A DNA stretch of 64,000 nucleotides from Rhizomicrobium sp. (lineage in GTDB: Bacteria; Pseudomonadota; Alphaproteobacteria; Micropepsales; Micropepsaceae): positions 868,001 to 932,000 of the forward strand of contig JBBCGL010000001.1 in NCBI GenBank assembly GCA_037200385.1, in the 5' to 3' direction. Under the pieces are notes generated by a model. The model made no database searches and was not told the DNA's origin. It saw only the letters and a list, made by a program, of their open reading frames with translations. Both the position numbers and the translations under genes were made by a program. This document shows positions 34,525 to 43,458 of the stretch, piece by piece (positions within the stretch are counted from its first letter, which is position 1; each line of letters starts with the position of its first letter).

Positions 34525-35877
34525 ATGAAGTTGTGGCCGCGTACGCTGGGCGTTCAGCTGATCGTCGTCACCGCGGCAGCGGTGCTGATCTCCAATCTCG
34601 CGGTCGCGGCCTGGTTCCAGCTCGGCAATGAGCGCATGAGCGAAAGCGACCTCAACGAGCGCCTGATCGACCGGGCCGCCTCGATGTCGACGCTCCTGGC
34701 GGCCATCCCGGCGCATGCCCGCGAAGATGCGGCGCGCGCGATGAGCTCGGGCTTCTGGAATTTCACCTTGCATCGCGGCAAGGCGCCGCAATTGCCGATG
34801 GACGACGACGAGACCCGCCTCGCCAATCGCCTGCGGCAGATGCTGCCCGACGACAAGGCGACGCTGCCGATCACGGTGAAGCGCATCGTGGCGAGCCCGC
34901 CCGAAGATGGCCGAGCCCGTCCGCACCGTCCCCCCGGCCCGGCGATCCAGTTCATCCTGCCCGTGGTGCGCGGTACCCAGCTCATCGCGATGTTCTATCG
35001 CCAGCCGGCGCCGCCCTGGCCGACCGAGATCATGATCGCTGCCTGCATGGCGATCTTCGTGGCGTCCGCCGCGGCCGCCTACATTTCCAGCCGCGTGGCG
35101 CGGCCGCTGATCGCACTCGCCGCGTCGGCCTCGGTCGCGGCGCGCGGCGGCACGGCACCGCGCGTTCCGGAGGAGGGACCGGACGATGTGCGAAACGCCG
35201 CCACCGCCTTCAACGCCATGACCGACCGTGTGACGCGCACGATGGAGAGCCAGCGCCAGTTGCTCTCCGCCGTCGGCCATGATTTGCGCACGCCGATCAC
35301 CGCCATGCGCATCAATATCGAATTCGTCACCGACGAGGAGCTGCGCGACAGGCTGACCGCCAATCTCGAAGAACTGCAGGCATTGACGGAATCCGTGCTC
35401 TCGGCGGCGCGCGGCGCGGGCGGTGAATCCAAGCGGAATATCGATCTCTCCGCGCTGGTCGAGAGCCTGTGCGCCGATCTCGACGATCTGGGCGAGCCGG
35501 TGACCTGGCACACCCACAGGCCGGCGCCGCTCGCCTGCCGGCCGGACGAGATCCGCCGCGCCGTGCGCAACCTGGTCGAAAATGCGGTCGCCTACGGCCG
35601 CCGCGCCGAGGTCATGATCCACGAGACGCCCGCGGCCTATGAAATCCTGGTCGAGGACGAAGGTCCGGGCATCCCCGACGACGACCAGGGCCGCGTTTTC
35701 GAGCCGTTCGTCCGGCTCGAAAGCTCGCGCAATGCCGATACTGGTGGAACCGGGCTCGGCCTGACGCTGGTCAAGGCCATCGCGCACGGTCATGGCGGCG
35801 GGGTTTCGCTGGAAAATCGTCCGCAAGGCGGCTTGCGCGCCCGTCTCAGTTTGCCGCGAGAGGGCGTGGCCGCGTAA
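34525..35877 (+). CDS. Membrane-bound sensor histidine kinase
   Basis: 450 residues from ATG 34525 (GAGAGG six bases upstream). One transmembrane helix at about 9-31, a periplasmic sensor of roughly 130 residues with a proline/arginine-rich patch, a second helix at about 168-192, a HAMP-like linker, the phospho-acceptor helix SAVGHDLRTPITAMR, and an ATPase domain with NLVENAVAYG, DEGPGIPDDD and GGTGLGLTLV. It is coupled to the OmpR-type regulator just upstream. The signal is unknown. Confidence 0.9.
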   Translation: MKLWPRTLGVQLIVVTAAAVLISNLAVAAWFQLGNERMSESDLNERLIDRAASMSTLLAAIPAHAREDAARAMSSGFWNFTLHRGKAPQLPMDDDETRLANRLRQMLPDDKATLPITVKRIVASPPEDGRARPHRPPGPAIQFILPVVRGTQLIAMFYRQPAPPWPTEIMIAACMAIFVASAAAAYISSRVARPLIALAASASVAARGGTAPRVPEEGPDDVRNAATAFNAMTDRVTRTMESQRQLLSAVGHDLRTPITAMRINIEFVTDEELRDRLTANLEELQALTESVLSAARGAGGESKRNIDLSALVESLCADLDDLGEPVTWHTHRPAPLACRPDEIRRAVRNLVENAVAYGRRAEVMIHETPAAYEILVEDEGPGIPDDDQGRVFEPFVRLESSRNADTGGTGLGLTLVKAIAHGHGGGVSLENRPQGGLRARLSLPREGVAA

Positions 35878-35886
35878 ACTCGCGCC

Positions 35887-37508
<1,622 letters not shown>

Positions 37509-37512
<4 letters not shown>

Positions 37513-37931
37513 CCGATCCCCTCTACAAGAAGGAGCTGCTGCGGCTGGCGGCCAATGCGACCGGCTCGGGCCGGCTTCAGATGCCTTGCGGCACCGGCAC
37601 GGCCCACAACCCGGCCTGCGGCGACAAGGTGGTCGTCGACATCGCGCTGGAGGATGGCCGTATCCTGGGCGTGGCGCACCACACCCTTGCCTGCGTCCTC
37701 ACCCAGGCGTCGGCCGCGATCCTCGGCGCCTATGCGACCGGGATGAGCCTCGAAGAGGTCGTGGCCTTGCGCGACGCGGTCCGCGAGATGCTGGAGGGCG
37801 GTCCGGTGCCGCATGCGCCGTTCGACGCCTTCGCGGTGTTCGATGGCGTCGCCGACCACAAGAGCCGGCACAAATGCGTGCTCCTGCCGGTCGACGCGGT
37901 ATTGGCGGCGTTCGAGGCGTCAGAGCGCTGA
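37509..37931 (+). CDS. NifU/IscU-like iron-sulfur scaffold
   Basis: 140 residues. The three conserved cysteines are in HNPACGDKV, TLACVLTQASAAILG and SRHKCVLLP, and the aspartate next to the first is kept, as in SufU/IscU scaffold proteins that assemble 2Fe-2S clusters. It overlaps the MoeA-MobA fusion by 4 bp, so it is produced with molybdenum cofactor enzymes; dedicated cluster supply for a molybdenum hydroxylase small subunit is a sensible inference. Its 3' end overlaps the converging glucosidase gene by 12 bp. Confidence 0.88.
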
Positions 37932-39518
37932 GAACCGCGCCGCCAGCGGACCCAAATGCAGCGTCTCGCCACGGTCGACGGAATTGCCGCAGCCAAGCCC
38001 CAGCACCCGCCCTTGCGCGACGAAAGGATGCGTGAAGGCGGCATCGCCGCGGCCCATGTTGAAGACGCAGAGCATCCGTTCGCCGTCATGCTCGCGGATG
38101 AAAGCCAACACCGGCTTCTCCGCATCGAGGAACGCCAGCGTGCCGAGGCGCAGCGCCAGGTTCTTCTTTCGCTCGCGCAGGAAATGGCGGGCGAATTCCA
38201 GCGCCGAATCCGGATTGCCCTCTTGCACCGAGACCGCGAGCGCCTTGTGGGTCGGCCCCATCGGCAGCCAAGGCGTGCCGTTCGAAAAACCGAGATTCTT
38301 CGCCGCCGCATCCCACGGCATCGGCGTGCGGCAGCCGTCACGACCCTTGGCCATCGGATAATAGAGATCGCCGACCGGATCCCGGAGCTGATCGCGCCGC
38401 AGATCGACGTCCGGCAATCCGAGCTCTTCGCCCTGGTAGATCAGCGTCGTCCCGCGCAGGGCGCAAAGCAGCGCGAAGAGCAGCTTGGCCAGCGCCGGAT
38501 CGCCCGCCGCGCCGCCGCCGAACCGCGTCACGGTGCGCGGCACGTCGTGGTTGGAGAAGGAGATGCAGGGCCAGTGTGCGGGATGCGCGTTCAGCCCCTC
38601 GAAATGCTTCCGGATATAGTTCGGCGCCAGCCGGCTCGCGACCAGCAGCGCGAAGGTGTAACCGGCGTGCAATCCCTCCTGCGGCGAGAGATAGGCGCCC
38701 GAGCGCTCGAACTCCTCCGAGAATTCGCCGAACACGAACCGGTCGTCGAAGGCTTCGACCGTGCGCCGGATGTCGGCGAGTTCGCTGCGGTTCTCGAACA
38801 GATTCGAATCGTGCAGATGGCGCTGCATGTTCGCGGCATGGCTCCATTCATAGGTGCCGCGTGCCGCCGGGGCGATCGCCGGATTGTCCGCCAGCATGGC
38901 GTCGTGGAGATAAGCATTGGCGACGTCGAGGCGGAAGCCGTCTACCCCGCGCGCCAGCCATGTCGTCAGAACGTCCAGCGCGGCTCGCTTGGCGTCCGGA
39001 TCGGTCCAGTTGAGCTTGGGCTGCTGGCGCAGGAATTTGTGGTGGTAATATTGGCGTCGCTCCGGCCGGTAGGCCCAGGCCGGGCCGCCGAACACCGCGA
39101 GCCAGTTGTTCGGCACGGTGCCGTCGTCCTTCGGATCGGCCCAGACGAACCAGTTTTTCTTCGGCGACGACACATCGAGACTCTCGCGGAACCAATCGTG
39201 CTCGTCGGAGGTGTGGCACAGCACCTCGTCGAGTATGATCTTGAGCCCTTTTGCATGCGCCGCCTGAAGCAGCGCATCGAAATCCGCCAGCGTGCCGTAA
39301 TCGGGATGCACGCCGTCATAGTCCGCGACGTCATAGCCCCAGTCCCGGTTGGGCGAGGGATGGATCGGCGACAGCCAGATCGCATCGACCCCGAGTTGCA
39401 CGATGTAGTCGAGCTTGGAGATCAGCCCCGCAAAATCGCCCTGCCCGTCGCCGTTGGAGTCACAAAAGGAACGGATATAAACCTGATAGACGACGGCACC
39501 GCGCCACCAGGCGGTCAT
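37920..39518 (-). CDS. GH13 alpha-glucosidase / oligosaccharide hydrolase
   Basis: 532 residues from ATG 39518. All GH13 regions are present: region I LDEVLCHTSDEHDWF, region II GVDGFRLDVAN with the nucleophile aspartate, region III VFGEFSEE with the general acid, and region IV SFSNHDVPR. The Asp-rich DSNGDGQGDFAGLI loop near the N-terminus is the calcium-site type found in oligo-1,6-glucosidases and alpha-glucosidases. No signal peptide, so it acts in the cytoplasm on imported malto- or isomalto-oligosaccharides. It stands alone, and a repeat element begins four bases upstream of its start codon. Confidence 0.92.
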   Translation of the reverse strand: MTAWWRGAVVYQVYIRSFCDSNGDGQGDFAGLISKLDYIVQLGVDAIWLSPIHPSPNRDWGYDVADYDGVHPDYGTLADFDALLQAAHAKGLKIILDEVLCHTSDEHDWFRESLDVSSPKKNWFVWADPKDDGTVPNNWLAVFGGPAWAYRPERRQYYHHKFLRQQPKLNWTDPDAKRAALDVLTTWLARGVDGFRLDVANAYLHDAMLADNPAIAPAARGTYEWSHAANMQRHLHDSNLFENRSELADIRRTVEAFDDRFVFGEFSEEFERSGAYLSPQEGLHAGYTFALLVASRLAPNYIRKHFEGLNAHPAHWPCISFSNHDVPRTVTRFGGGAAGDPALAKLLFALLCALRGTTLIYQGEELGLPDVDLRRDQLRDPVGDLYYPMAKGRDGCRTPMPWDAAAKNLGFSNGTPWLPMGPTHKALAVSVQEGNPDSALEFARHFLRERKKNLALRLGTLAFLDAEKPVLAFIREHDGERMLCVFNMGRGDAAFTHPFVAQGRVLGLGCGNSVDRGETLHLGPLAARFSAL

Positions 39519-39799
39519 TCCACCCTCCCCTTGAGGGAGGGTCGAACCGCCGCAGGCGGTTCGGGGAAAGGCTGGCCGCAATTCCCGGCGGCTCGCCAGA
39601 TGCCCTCGAGCGCCGCGTCTTTGTTTCCTAGAAAGAATGCGTTGTCGAAGCGCAGTACACGTGTCCGCAGCGTTTTGGCAGCACCGCGCTCAAATTGCGC
39701 GCGCCGTTCAGCGCGATCCTGCGGCTCCGGTGGCATGCCCCTCCCCGAAATTTGCTGCGCAAATTTCGACCCTCCCTCAAGGGGAGGGTCGCATGACAT
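39515..39799 (-). pseudogene. DUF559-like nuclease relic inside the repeat element
   Basis: An open frame of 94 codons begins with ATG 39799, immediately after the ClpP stop, and reads through the inverted repeats on both sides. Its middle (TRVLRFDNAFFLGNKDAALE) resembles the C-terminal strand-helix of DUF559 endonuclease-like proteins (usual form: VLRFWNNEVLxNxExVLExI). The catalytic core is absent. DUF559 genes commonly sit next to just this type of GC-rich hairpin repeat, so this is best read as a decayed mobile passenger rather than a working gene. Confidence 0.45.
39522..39791. repeat. 270-bp element bounded by 25-bp perfect inverted repeats
   Basis: ACCCTCCCCTTGAGGGAGGG-TCGAA at 39522-39546 recurs exactly, inverted, at 39767-39791. 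Inward of each arm is a second short palindrome ending in TTCGGGGA (CCGCCGCAGGCGG on the left, ATTTGCGCAGCAAAT on the right, read in the same orientation). Each arm is itself a hairpin (CCCTCCC/GGGAGGG). The element lies between clpP and the glucosidase gene; the hairpins may also act as terminators. Confidence 0.8.
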
Positions 39800-40402
39800 T
39801 CAAACTTCCGAAGCCGAGCTCACGACCTTGCTTACCAGACCGTATTTCACCGCTTCTTCCGCGCCCATCCAGAAATTGCGCTCGGTGTCCTTCACCACGC
39901 GCTCATAGGTCTGGCCGGTCTCGGTCGCGATCTCGCGGATCAAGCGCTCGCGCATCTTGAGGATCTCTTCCGCCTCGATCGTGATGTCGCTGGCCTGGCC
40001 GCGCACGCCGCCGAGCGGCTGGTGCAGCAGGAAGCGGGTGAACGGGAGGCAGTAGCGGTTCTCCTTCTTCGCGCCCAGGAAGATGTGCGCGCCGGCGCTG
40101 GCCACCCAGCCGGTGCCGATCATCTTCACCCGCGGGCCGACGAAGCGGATCATGTCGTGGATCGTGTCGCCCGACTCCACATGGCCGCCCGGGGAATTGA
40201 CGATCACCCGGATGTCGCCCTCGCCTTCCGCCGCATAGGCGAGAAGCTGCGCCGAGACGCGTTCGGCCATCTTCATGTCGACTTCACCGAAGATCAGCAC
40301 GGTGCGCGACTTGAACAGCGCGTTCTGCACCGGCGTCGATTGCGGCTCGGGGGGCTTGTTCGCGGACTTGTCGTCTTCGTCTTCTTCGTCGAGGCGGCGC
40401 AA
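39800..40402 (-). CDS. ClpP-family serine protease subunit
   Basis: 200 residues. The catalytic serine lies in GWVASAGAHIFLGAK (standard ClpP has ASMGA here), histidine in FLLHQPLGG, aspartate in RVVKDTERNFWM. The first 20 residues are very acidic (RRLDEEDEDDKS), unlike the processed propeptide of the main ClpP. It is probably the divergent ClpP-like paralogue found in many alphaproteobacteria beside the housekeeping clpPX; no ATPase partner gene is adjacent. It may form its own or mixed tetradecamers. Confidence 0.85.
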   Translation of the reverse strand: MRRLDEEDEDDKSANKPPEPQSTPVQNALFKSRTVLIFGEVDMKMAERVSAQLLAYAAEGEGDIRVIVNSPGGHVESGDTIHDMIRFVGPRVKMIGTGWVASAGAHIFLGAKKENRYCLPFTRFLLHQPLGGVRGQASDITIEAEEILKMRERLIREIATETGQTYERVVKDTERNFWMGAEEAVKYGLVSKVVSSASEV

Positions 40403-40489
40403 GGGCGTTACTCCTGAAACGGTTCGAATCCGGCTTACATACTAGCTTCGCGGGAGCAAAGCGTTAAAGCGGCAAAAAGCCTTATAATT

Positions 40490-41650
40490 TCAGCGGTTAT
40501 CGTCGGGAACCACGTCGAAGGCGAAGCTGATCCGATATTCGTCCAGGCCGCTGGCAATGGTGCGGTGATGATAGTGCGACGGCGCCAGCAGCAGCATGCC
40601 TTCCCGAGGGACATAACGCCGCGTTTCGATCAGGCCCGGCTGGGTCCGCGCCAGATAGGGCGGCGGCCCGAATTCGAGGGCGCCCCGGCCATCCGTATCC
40701 CGCGCCACCGCTTGCGGGACTCGGACATAGTACACGCCGCTCAGCCAGCCGCCGCGATGGGTGTGCCAGGCTTCGTGGTCGCCGCCGCGCTGGATCAGGC
40801 CCCAGGCGTGGAGGTGCGCTCCCTGCGGCCGCGCGGCCGCCCAAGGATCGAAGTCGTTGCCGGTCGACGGCGCGGTCGCGGCGATGCGCGCTTCGACCGC
40901 ACTGCGAATCGCGGCCGACAGCGTGCGGACGAGATCGGGGCGCGCCCCATTCAGCAGGTGGTGCACACGGCTCGAGCCGCGATTGGCCTCCTCTTCCGGG
41001 AAGTCGCAGATCGCATAGGGATTGGCGAGCAGTTCGGTCGCGAGTGCTTCGTTGAAGCCGTCGGGCATCGCGAGGGATTGGCGCGTGACGCGTGCAGGAT
41101 CGAACAGGAGGCGCTTCGCCTTGGCGTCCTCACCCGCGATCGCCAAGGCGCGGCCCCAGTCGAGCATAAGCTGCGCGTGGGTGACGCCTTGCGCGACGAG
41201 GCTCTCGCAGACCGCCAGCAGTGCATCCATGCGTCCGGCATCGCGCAAGAGACGGCAGAGATTGAGGCAGGCGCGGCGGTGTCCCGGATCGCGCGCCAGT
41301 GCCGCGCGGAGCGCCGTCTCGGCATCCTGTCGGTCGCCAAGTGCCAGCAAGGCGAGGCCGCGCTGGTAGTCGACCTCGGCGCCGAACGGAACCGCGCGCA
41401 ATGCCGGCTCGGCGAGCGCCTCAAGCGCTTCACTCGGCAGACCGCGTATGTTGCGCAATTGTGCAAGCCGCAGCTGCCATTCGGGTCGCCCCGGCTCCAG
41501 CTGCGCCGCGGCTTCGAATGCGACGAGTGCTTCGATTGGGCGATAGGAGTCGAGATGGATGGCGCCGAGCTTGGCGTAGGGTTCCGCGCGCTCCGGTCCG
41601 GCGGCTATGGCGCGCTCAAGCAACGCCGTGATCTGCCCCGGCGCGGCCAA
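40490..41650 (-). CDS. TPR protein with C-terminal 2OG-Fe(II) oxygenase domain
   Basis: 386 residues. The N-terminal 190 residues are TPR-type helical repeats (AEPYAKLGAIHLDSYRPIEA, LAQLRNIRGLPSEALEAL, AETALRAALARDPGH). The C-terminal 120 residues resemble the 2OG-FeII_Oxy_5 family: AWHTHRGGWLSGVYYV, GALEFGPPP, PREGMLLLAPSHYHHRT and an arginine in EYRISFAFDV that could bind 2-oxoglutarate. No ATG exists near the expected start; TTG 41650 is the first candidate and its ribosome site is too close, so the start is uncertain. Two peptide genes with lasso-like sequence lie immediately upstream on the same strand. The TPR part may recruit the peptide and the oxygenase hydroxylate it; that link is inference. 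Confidence 0.82.
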   Translation of the reverse strand: MAAPGQITALLERAIAAGPERAEPYAKLGAIHLDSYRPIEALVAFEAAAQLEPGRPEWQLRLAQLRNIRGLPSEALEALAEPALRAVPFGAEVDYQRGLALLALGDRQDAETALRAALARDPGHRRACLNLCRLLRDAGRMDALLAVCESLVAQGVTHAQLMLDWGRALAIAGEDAKAKRLLFDPARVTRQSLAMPDGFNEALATELLANPYAICDFPEEEANRGSSRVHHLLNGARPDLVRTLSAAIRSAVEARIAATAPSTGNDFDPWAAARPQGAHLHAWGLIQRGGDHEAWHTHRGGWLSGVYYVRVPQAVARDTDGRGALEFGPPPYLARTQPGLIETRRYVPREGMLLLAPSHYHHRTIASGLDEYRISFAFDVVPDDNR

Positions 41651-41691
41651 GTCCTCGAATGTCGATTTGCTCCAGCGTATCAGCGCAGCGG

Positions 41692-41832
41692 TCAGGAATG
41701 GCCTTCAACGTCGACAGTGGCTCCGACGCCGAGCTCGCTCTGGGAGGCATTGAGGACTCGCATCGCGGGCGTCGTCCAGGCTTGGCGCAGCGCAACGGCT
41801 TCGGGGCGGATCTCGGCGATCTCGTGACTCAT
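41692..41832 (-). CDS. Putative modified-peptide precursor 1, 46 residues
   Basis: ATG 41832 follows CGGAG with eight bases spacing. The 46-residue product has a helical acidic start (MSHEIAEIRPEAVALRQ) then a tail from W19: W-TTP-AMRVLNASQSE, ending in a glycine/aspartate/glutamate-rich EGHS. It aligns without gaps to the tail of the next upstream peptide: both have exactly 27 residues after the tryptophan and share W, P(+3), R(+6), S(+13), E(+14), G(+18), G(+25) and S(+27). Lies 41 bases ahead of the TPR-oxygenase gene. A leader/core RiPP-type precursor is the best reading; no function is known. Confidence 0.65.
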   Translation of the reverse strand: MSHEIAEIRPEAVALRQAWTTPAMRVLNASQSELGVGATVDVEGHS

Positions 41833-41914
41833 GGGGCTGCTCCGATGTTGCTGACTCGACGCTAGCAGCTTCCGGTGATGTTGTCAGTAGGCTACAGCCG
41901 GGCAGGCGTTATGA

Positions 41915-42076
41915 TCAGGACGTGCCATCGCCTTCAGCGTTGCCGCCCGGGGTGGCCTCCGACAGGCCGATATCCATCCGACGCAGCCGCGGGCGAACCC
42001 ACAATTTCAGCGCCGATAAGTCCGGCTGAGTATCGGACTGCGCGGTCTGGTGCGATTTTGCGTGAGGTTCCTTCAT
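41915..42076 (-). CDS. Putative modified-peptide precursor 2, 53 residues
   Basis: ATG 42076 has GGACGAG upstream. The product has a polar leader (MKEPHAKSHQTAQSDTQPDL) and a tail from W26: W-VRP-RLRRMDIGLSE followed by ATPGGN and EGDGTS. A W-x2-P-x-L start and a glycine-rich acidic end are the pattern seen in many proteobacterial RiPP precursors, including lasso types. It overlaps a competing 66-codon frame (41934-42134), which has no such pattern. Paralogue of precursor 1, 82 bases upstream of it, and first in the presumed operon with the TPR-oxygenase. Confidence 0.65.
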   Translation of the reverse strand: MKEPHAKSHQTAQSDTQPDLSALKLWVRPRLRRMDIGLSEATPGGNAEGDGTS

Positions 42077-42139
42077 AATGCTCGTCCAGCTCGATCATTG
42101 CTGATTCAATGCCAGCAGCCGTTGCGGGTTCCATAACCG

Positions 42140-42916
42140 CTAGAGCACTGCGAGCGCTGCCATCATCGTGGCGCCGATGCCCTCATGCACGACGAGATCG
42201 GCGTAAGGATCCTGCTCGGTCGCCTCCCGATTCACGATGGCATAGCGGGCGCCGTTGCGCTTGGCCATCAGCGGGAAGGCCGCGGCGGGATAAACCACCA
42301 GCGAGGAGCCCAGCACCAGCATCAGATCGCAGGCCAGCGTCGCCTCCTGCGCCCGCTCCATTTCCTTCTCCGGCATCGCCTGGCCGAACGAGATGGTTGC
42401 GGTCTTCACGATGCCGCCGCAGAACAGGCAATCGGGTGCGTCACCCTCGGCTTCGAAATGCTTGCGGATATCGGCGATCTCCATCCGCGCGCCGCAGGTG
42501 AGGCATTTGGCGTAGCGGGTGTTGCCGTGCAGCTCGATCACCCTGTCTTCCGGCACACCGGAATCCTGGTGCAGATTGTCGATATTCTGGGTGATGACAT
42601 GGGTGACCTTGCCGCGCCGGACCAGTTCGGCCACGGCGTCGTGCCCGGCATTCGGCTTCACGGCGTTCCAGGTCTCTTCCATCTCGAAGCGGCGCCGCCA
42701 GCTCTCGCGCCGCGCCTCGGCCGAGGCGACGAAATCGTCGAAGTTGATCGGCATCATCTTGGTCCAGATGCCGCCGGGCGAGCGGAAATCGGGAATGCCG
42801 GATTCGGTCGAGATACCGGCCCCGGTGAACACCACGACCCTCTGCGCCGCATGGAGCAGGTGCGCAAGCGCATCCGCACCGGAGGCCGGATCGACCGGGT
42901 GATGCGGTCCATTCAT
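42140..42916 (-). CDS. cobB: NAD-dependent protein deacylase (sirtuin)
   Basis: 258 residues from ATG 42916. Sirtuin motifs: TGAGISTESGIPDFRSP, TQNIDNLHQDSG with the NAD site, catalytic histidine in LHGNTRYAKC, and a four-cysteine zinc ribbon (CLTCGA, CLFCGG). LMLVLGSSLVVYPAA and the closing NREAT follow the class II/III pattern. It removes acyl groups from lysines with NAD. It lies 63 bases upstream of peptide precursor 2, on the same strand, so co-transcription is possible but not shown. Confidence 0.92.
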   Translation of the reverse strand: MNGPHHPVDPASGADALAHLLHAAQRVVVFTGAGISTESGIPDFRSPGGIWTKMMPINFDDFVASAEARRESWRRRFEMEETWNAVKPNAGHDAVAELVRRGKVTHVITQNIDNLHQDSGVPEDRVIELHGNTRYAKCLTCGARMEIADIRKHFEAEGDAPDCLFCGGIVKTATISFGQAMPEKEMERAQEATLACDLMLVLGSSLVVYPAAAFPLMAKRNGARYAIVNREATEQDPYADLVVHEGIGATMMAALAVL

Positions 42917-42962
42917 CGTCCGGTCTTCCGGCAGGTCTGTGGGACCGCGACGCGGCGGATCG

Positions 42963-43379
42963 TCAATGGCTCGCCCCGGCACAGTCGGCTTTCAGCCAGT
43001 GGCCTTCCACCGTGTTCGTCATCTTCATGCCGCCGGTATCGATCGTGATCTTCGCGGTGTAGTGCGTGTCGCTGTCGTAGTCGGACTCGAAATGACCGGT
43101 CGCCTCGAACTGGCCGTGGCAGACCATGTCCGCCGACATCGCATGGCCTTGCAGGCGCACGTTCTGATAGCTGCACTCCTTGTTGCCCGGCGGCGGAGCA
43201 TCGGTCTTCACCTCCGCAGGCGTCATGCAATAGGTCGCCGAATGCGTCTGGGCCGCCATGGTGGGCATCGACATGGTCGTCGTGCTCGACCACAGGCCTG
43301 CCTTGCCATGGCCGCCCAAGGCGGCGACCGGCGCCAGCGCGGCGAGCGCCACGACAGCCAAAAATCCTCTGCGAAGCAT
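42963..43379 (-). CDS. DUF3617 exported protein
   Basis: 138 residues from ATG 43379 with a signal peptide (RRGFLAVVALAALAPVAALG). The mature part follows DUF3617: GLWSSTTTMSMP, a cysteine in ATYCMTPAEV, MVCHGQFEATGHF and AKITIDTGGMKM. The four cysteines suggest two disulfides in the periplasm. Function of the family is unknown. It lies upstream of cobB on the same strand and diverges from the TPR-sulfotransferase. Confidence 0.83.
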   Translation of the reverse strand: MLRRGFLAVVALAALAPVAALGGHGKAGLWSSTTTMSMPTMAAQTHSATYCMTPAEVKTDAPPPGNKECSYQNVRLQGHAMSADMVCHGQFEATGHFESDYDSDTHYTAKITIDTGGMKMTNTVEGHWLKADCAGASH

Positions 43380-43458
43380 GAATCCTCCCGGGCTTTGCGC
43401 GACTTTGGCACAGGGCGGCGGGGCGTTGGAAGCGCCGCGCGCCGTGCCATGATGGGGC

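Noticed and set aside
41692-42076. Lasso-peptide biosynthetic cluster
   Set aside because: The peptide tails look lasso-like, but no asparagine-synthetase-like cyclase, transglutaminase-like protease or PqqD-type recognition gene is in the window, and the usual threonine at the -2 position is absent in precursor 1.
41934-42134. 66-codon frame overlapping peptide precursor 2
   Set aside because: Different frame, no ribosome site and no similarity to precursor 1; the 53-codon frame has the paralogue pattern.
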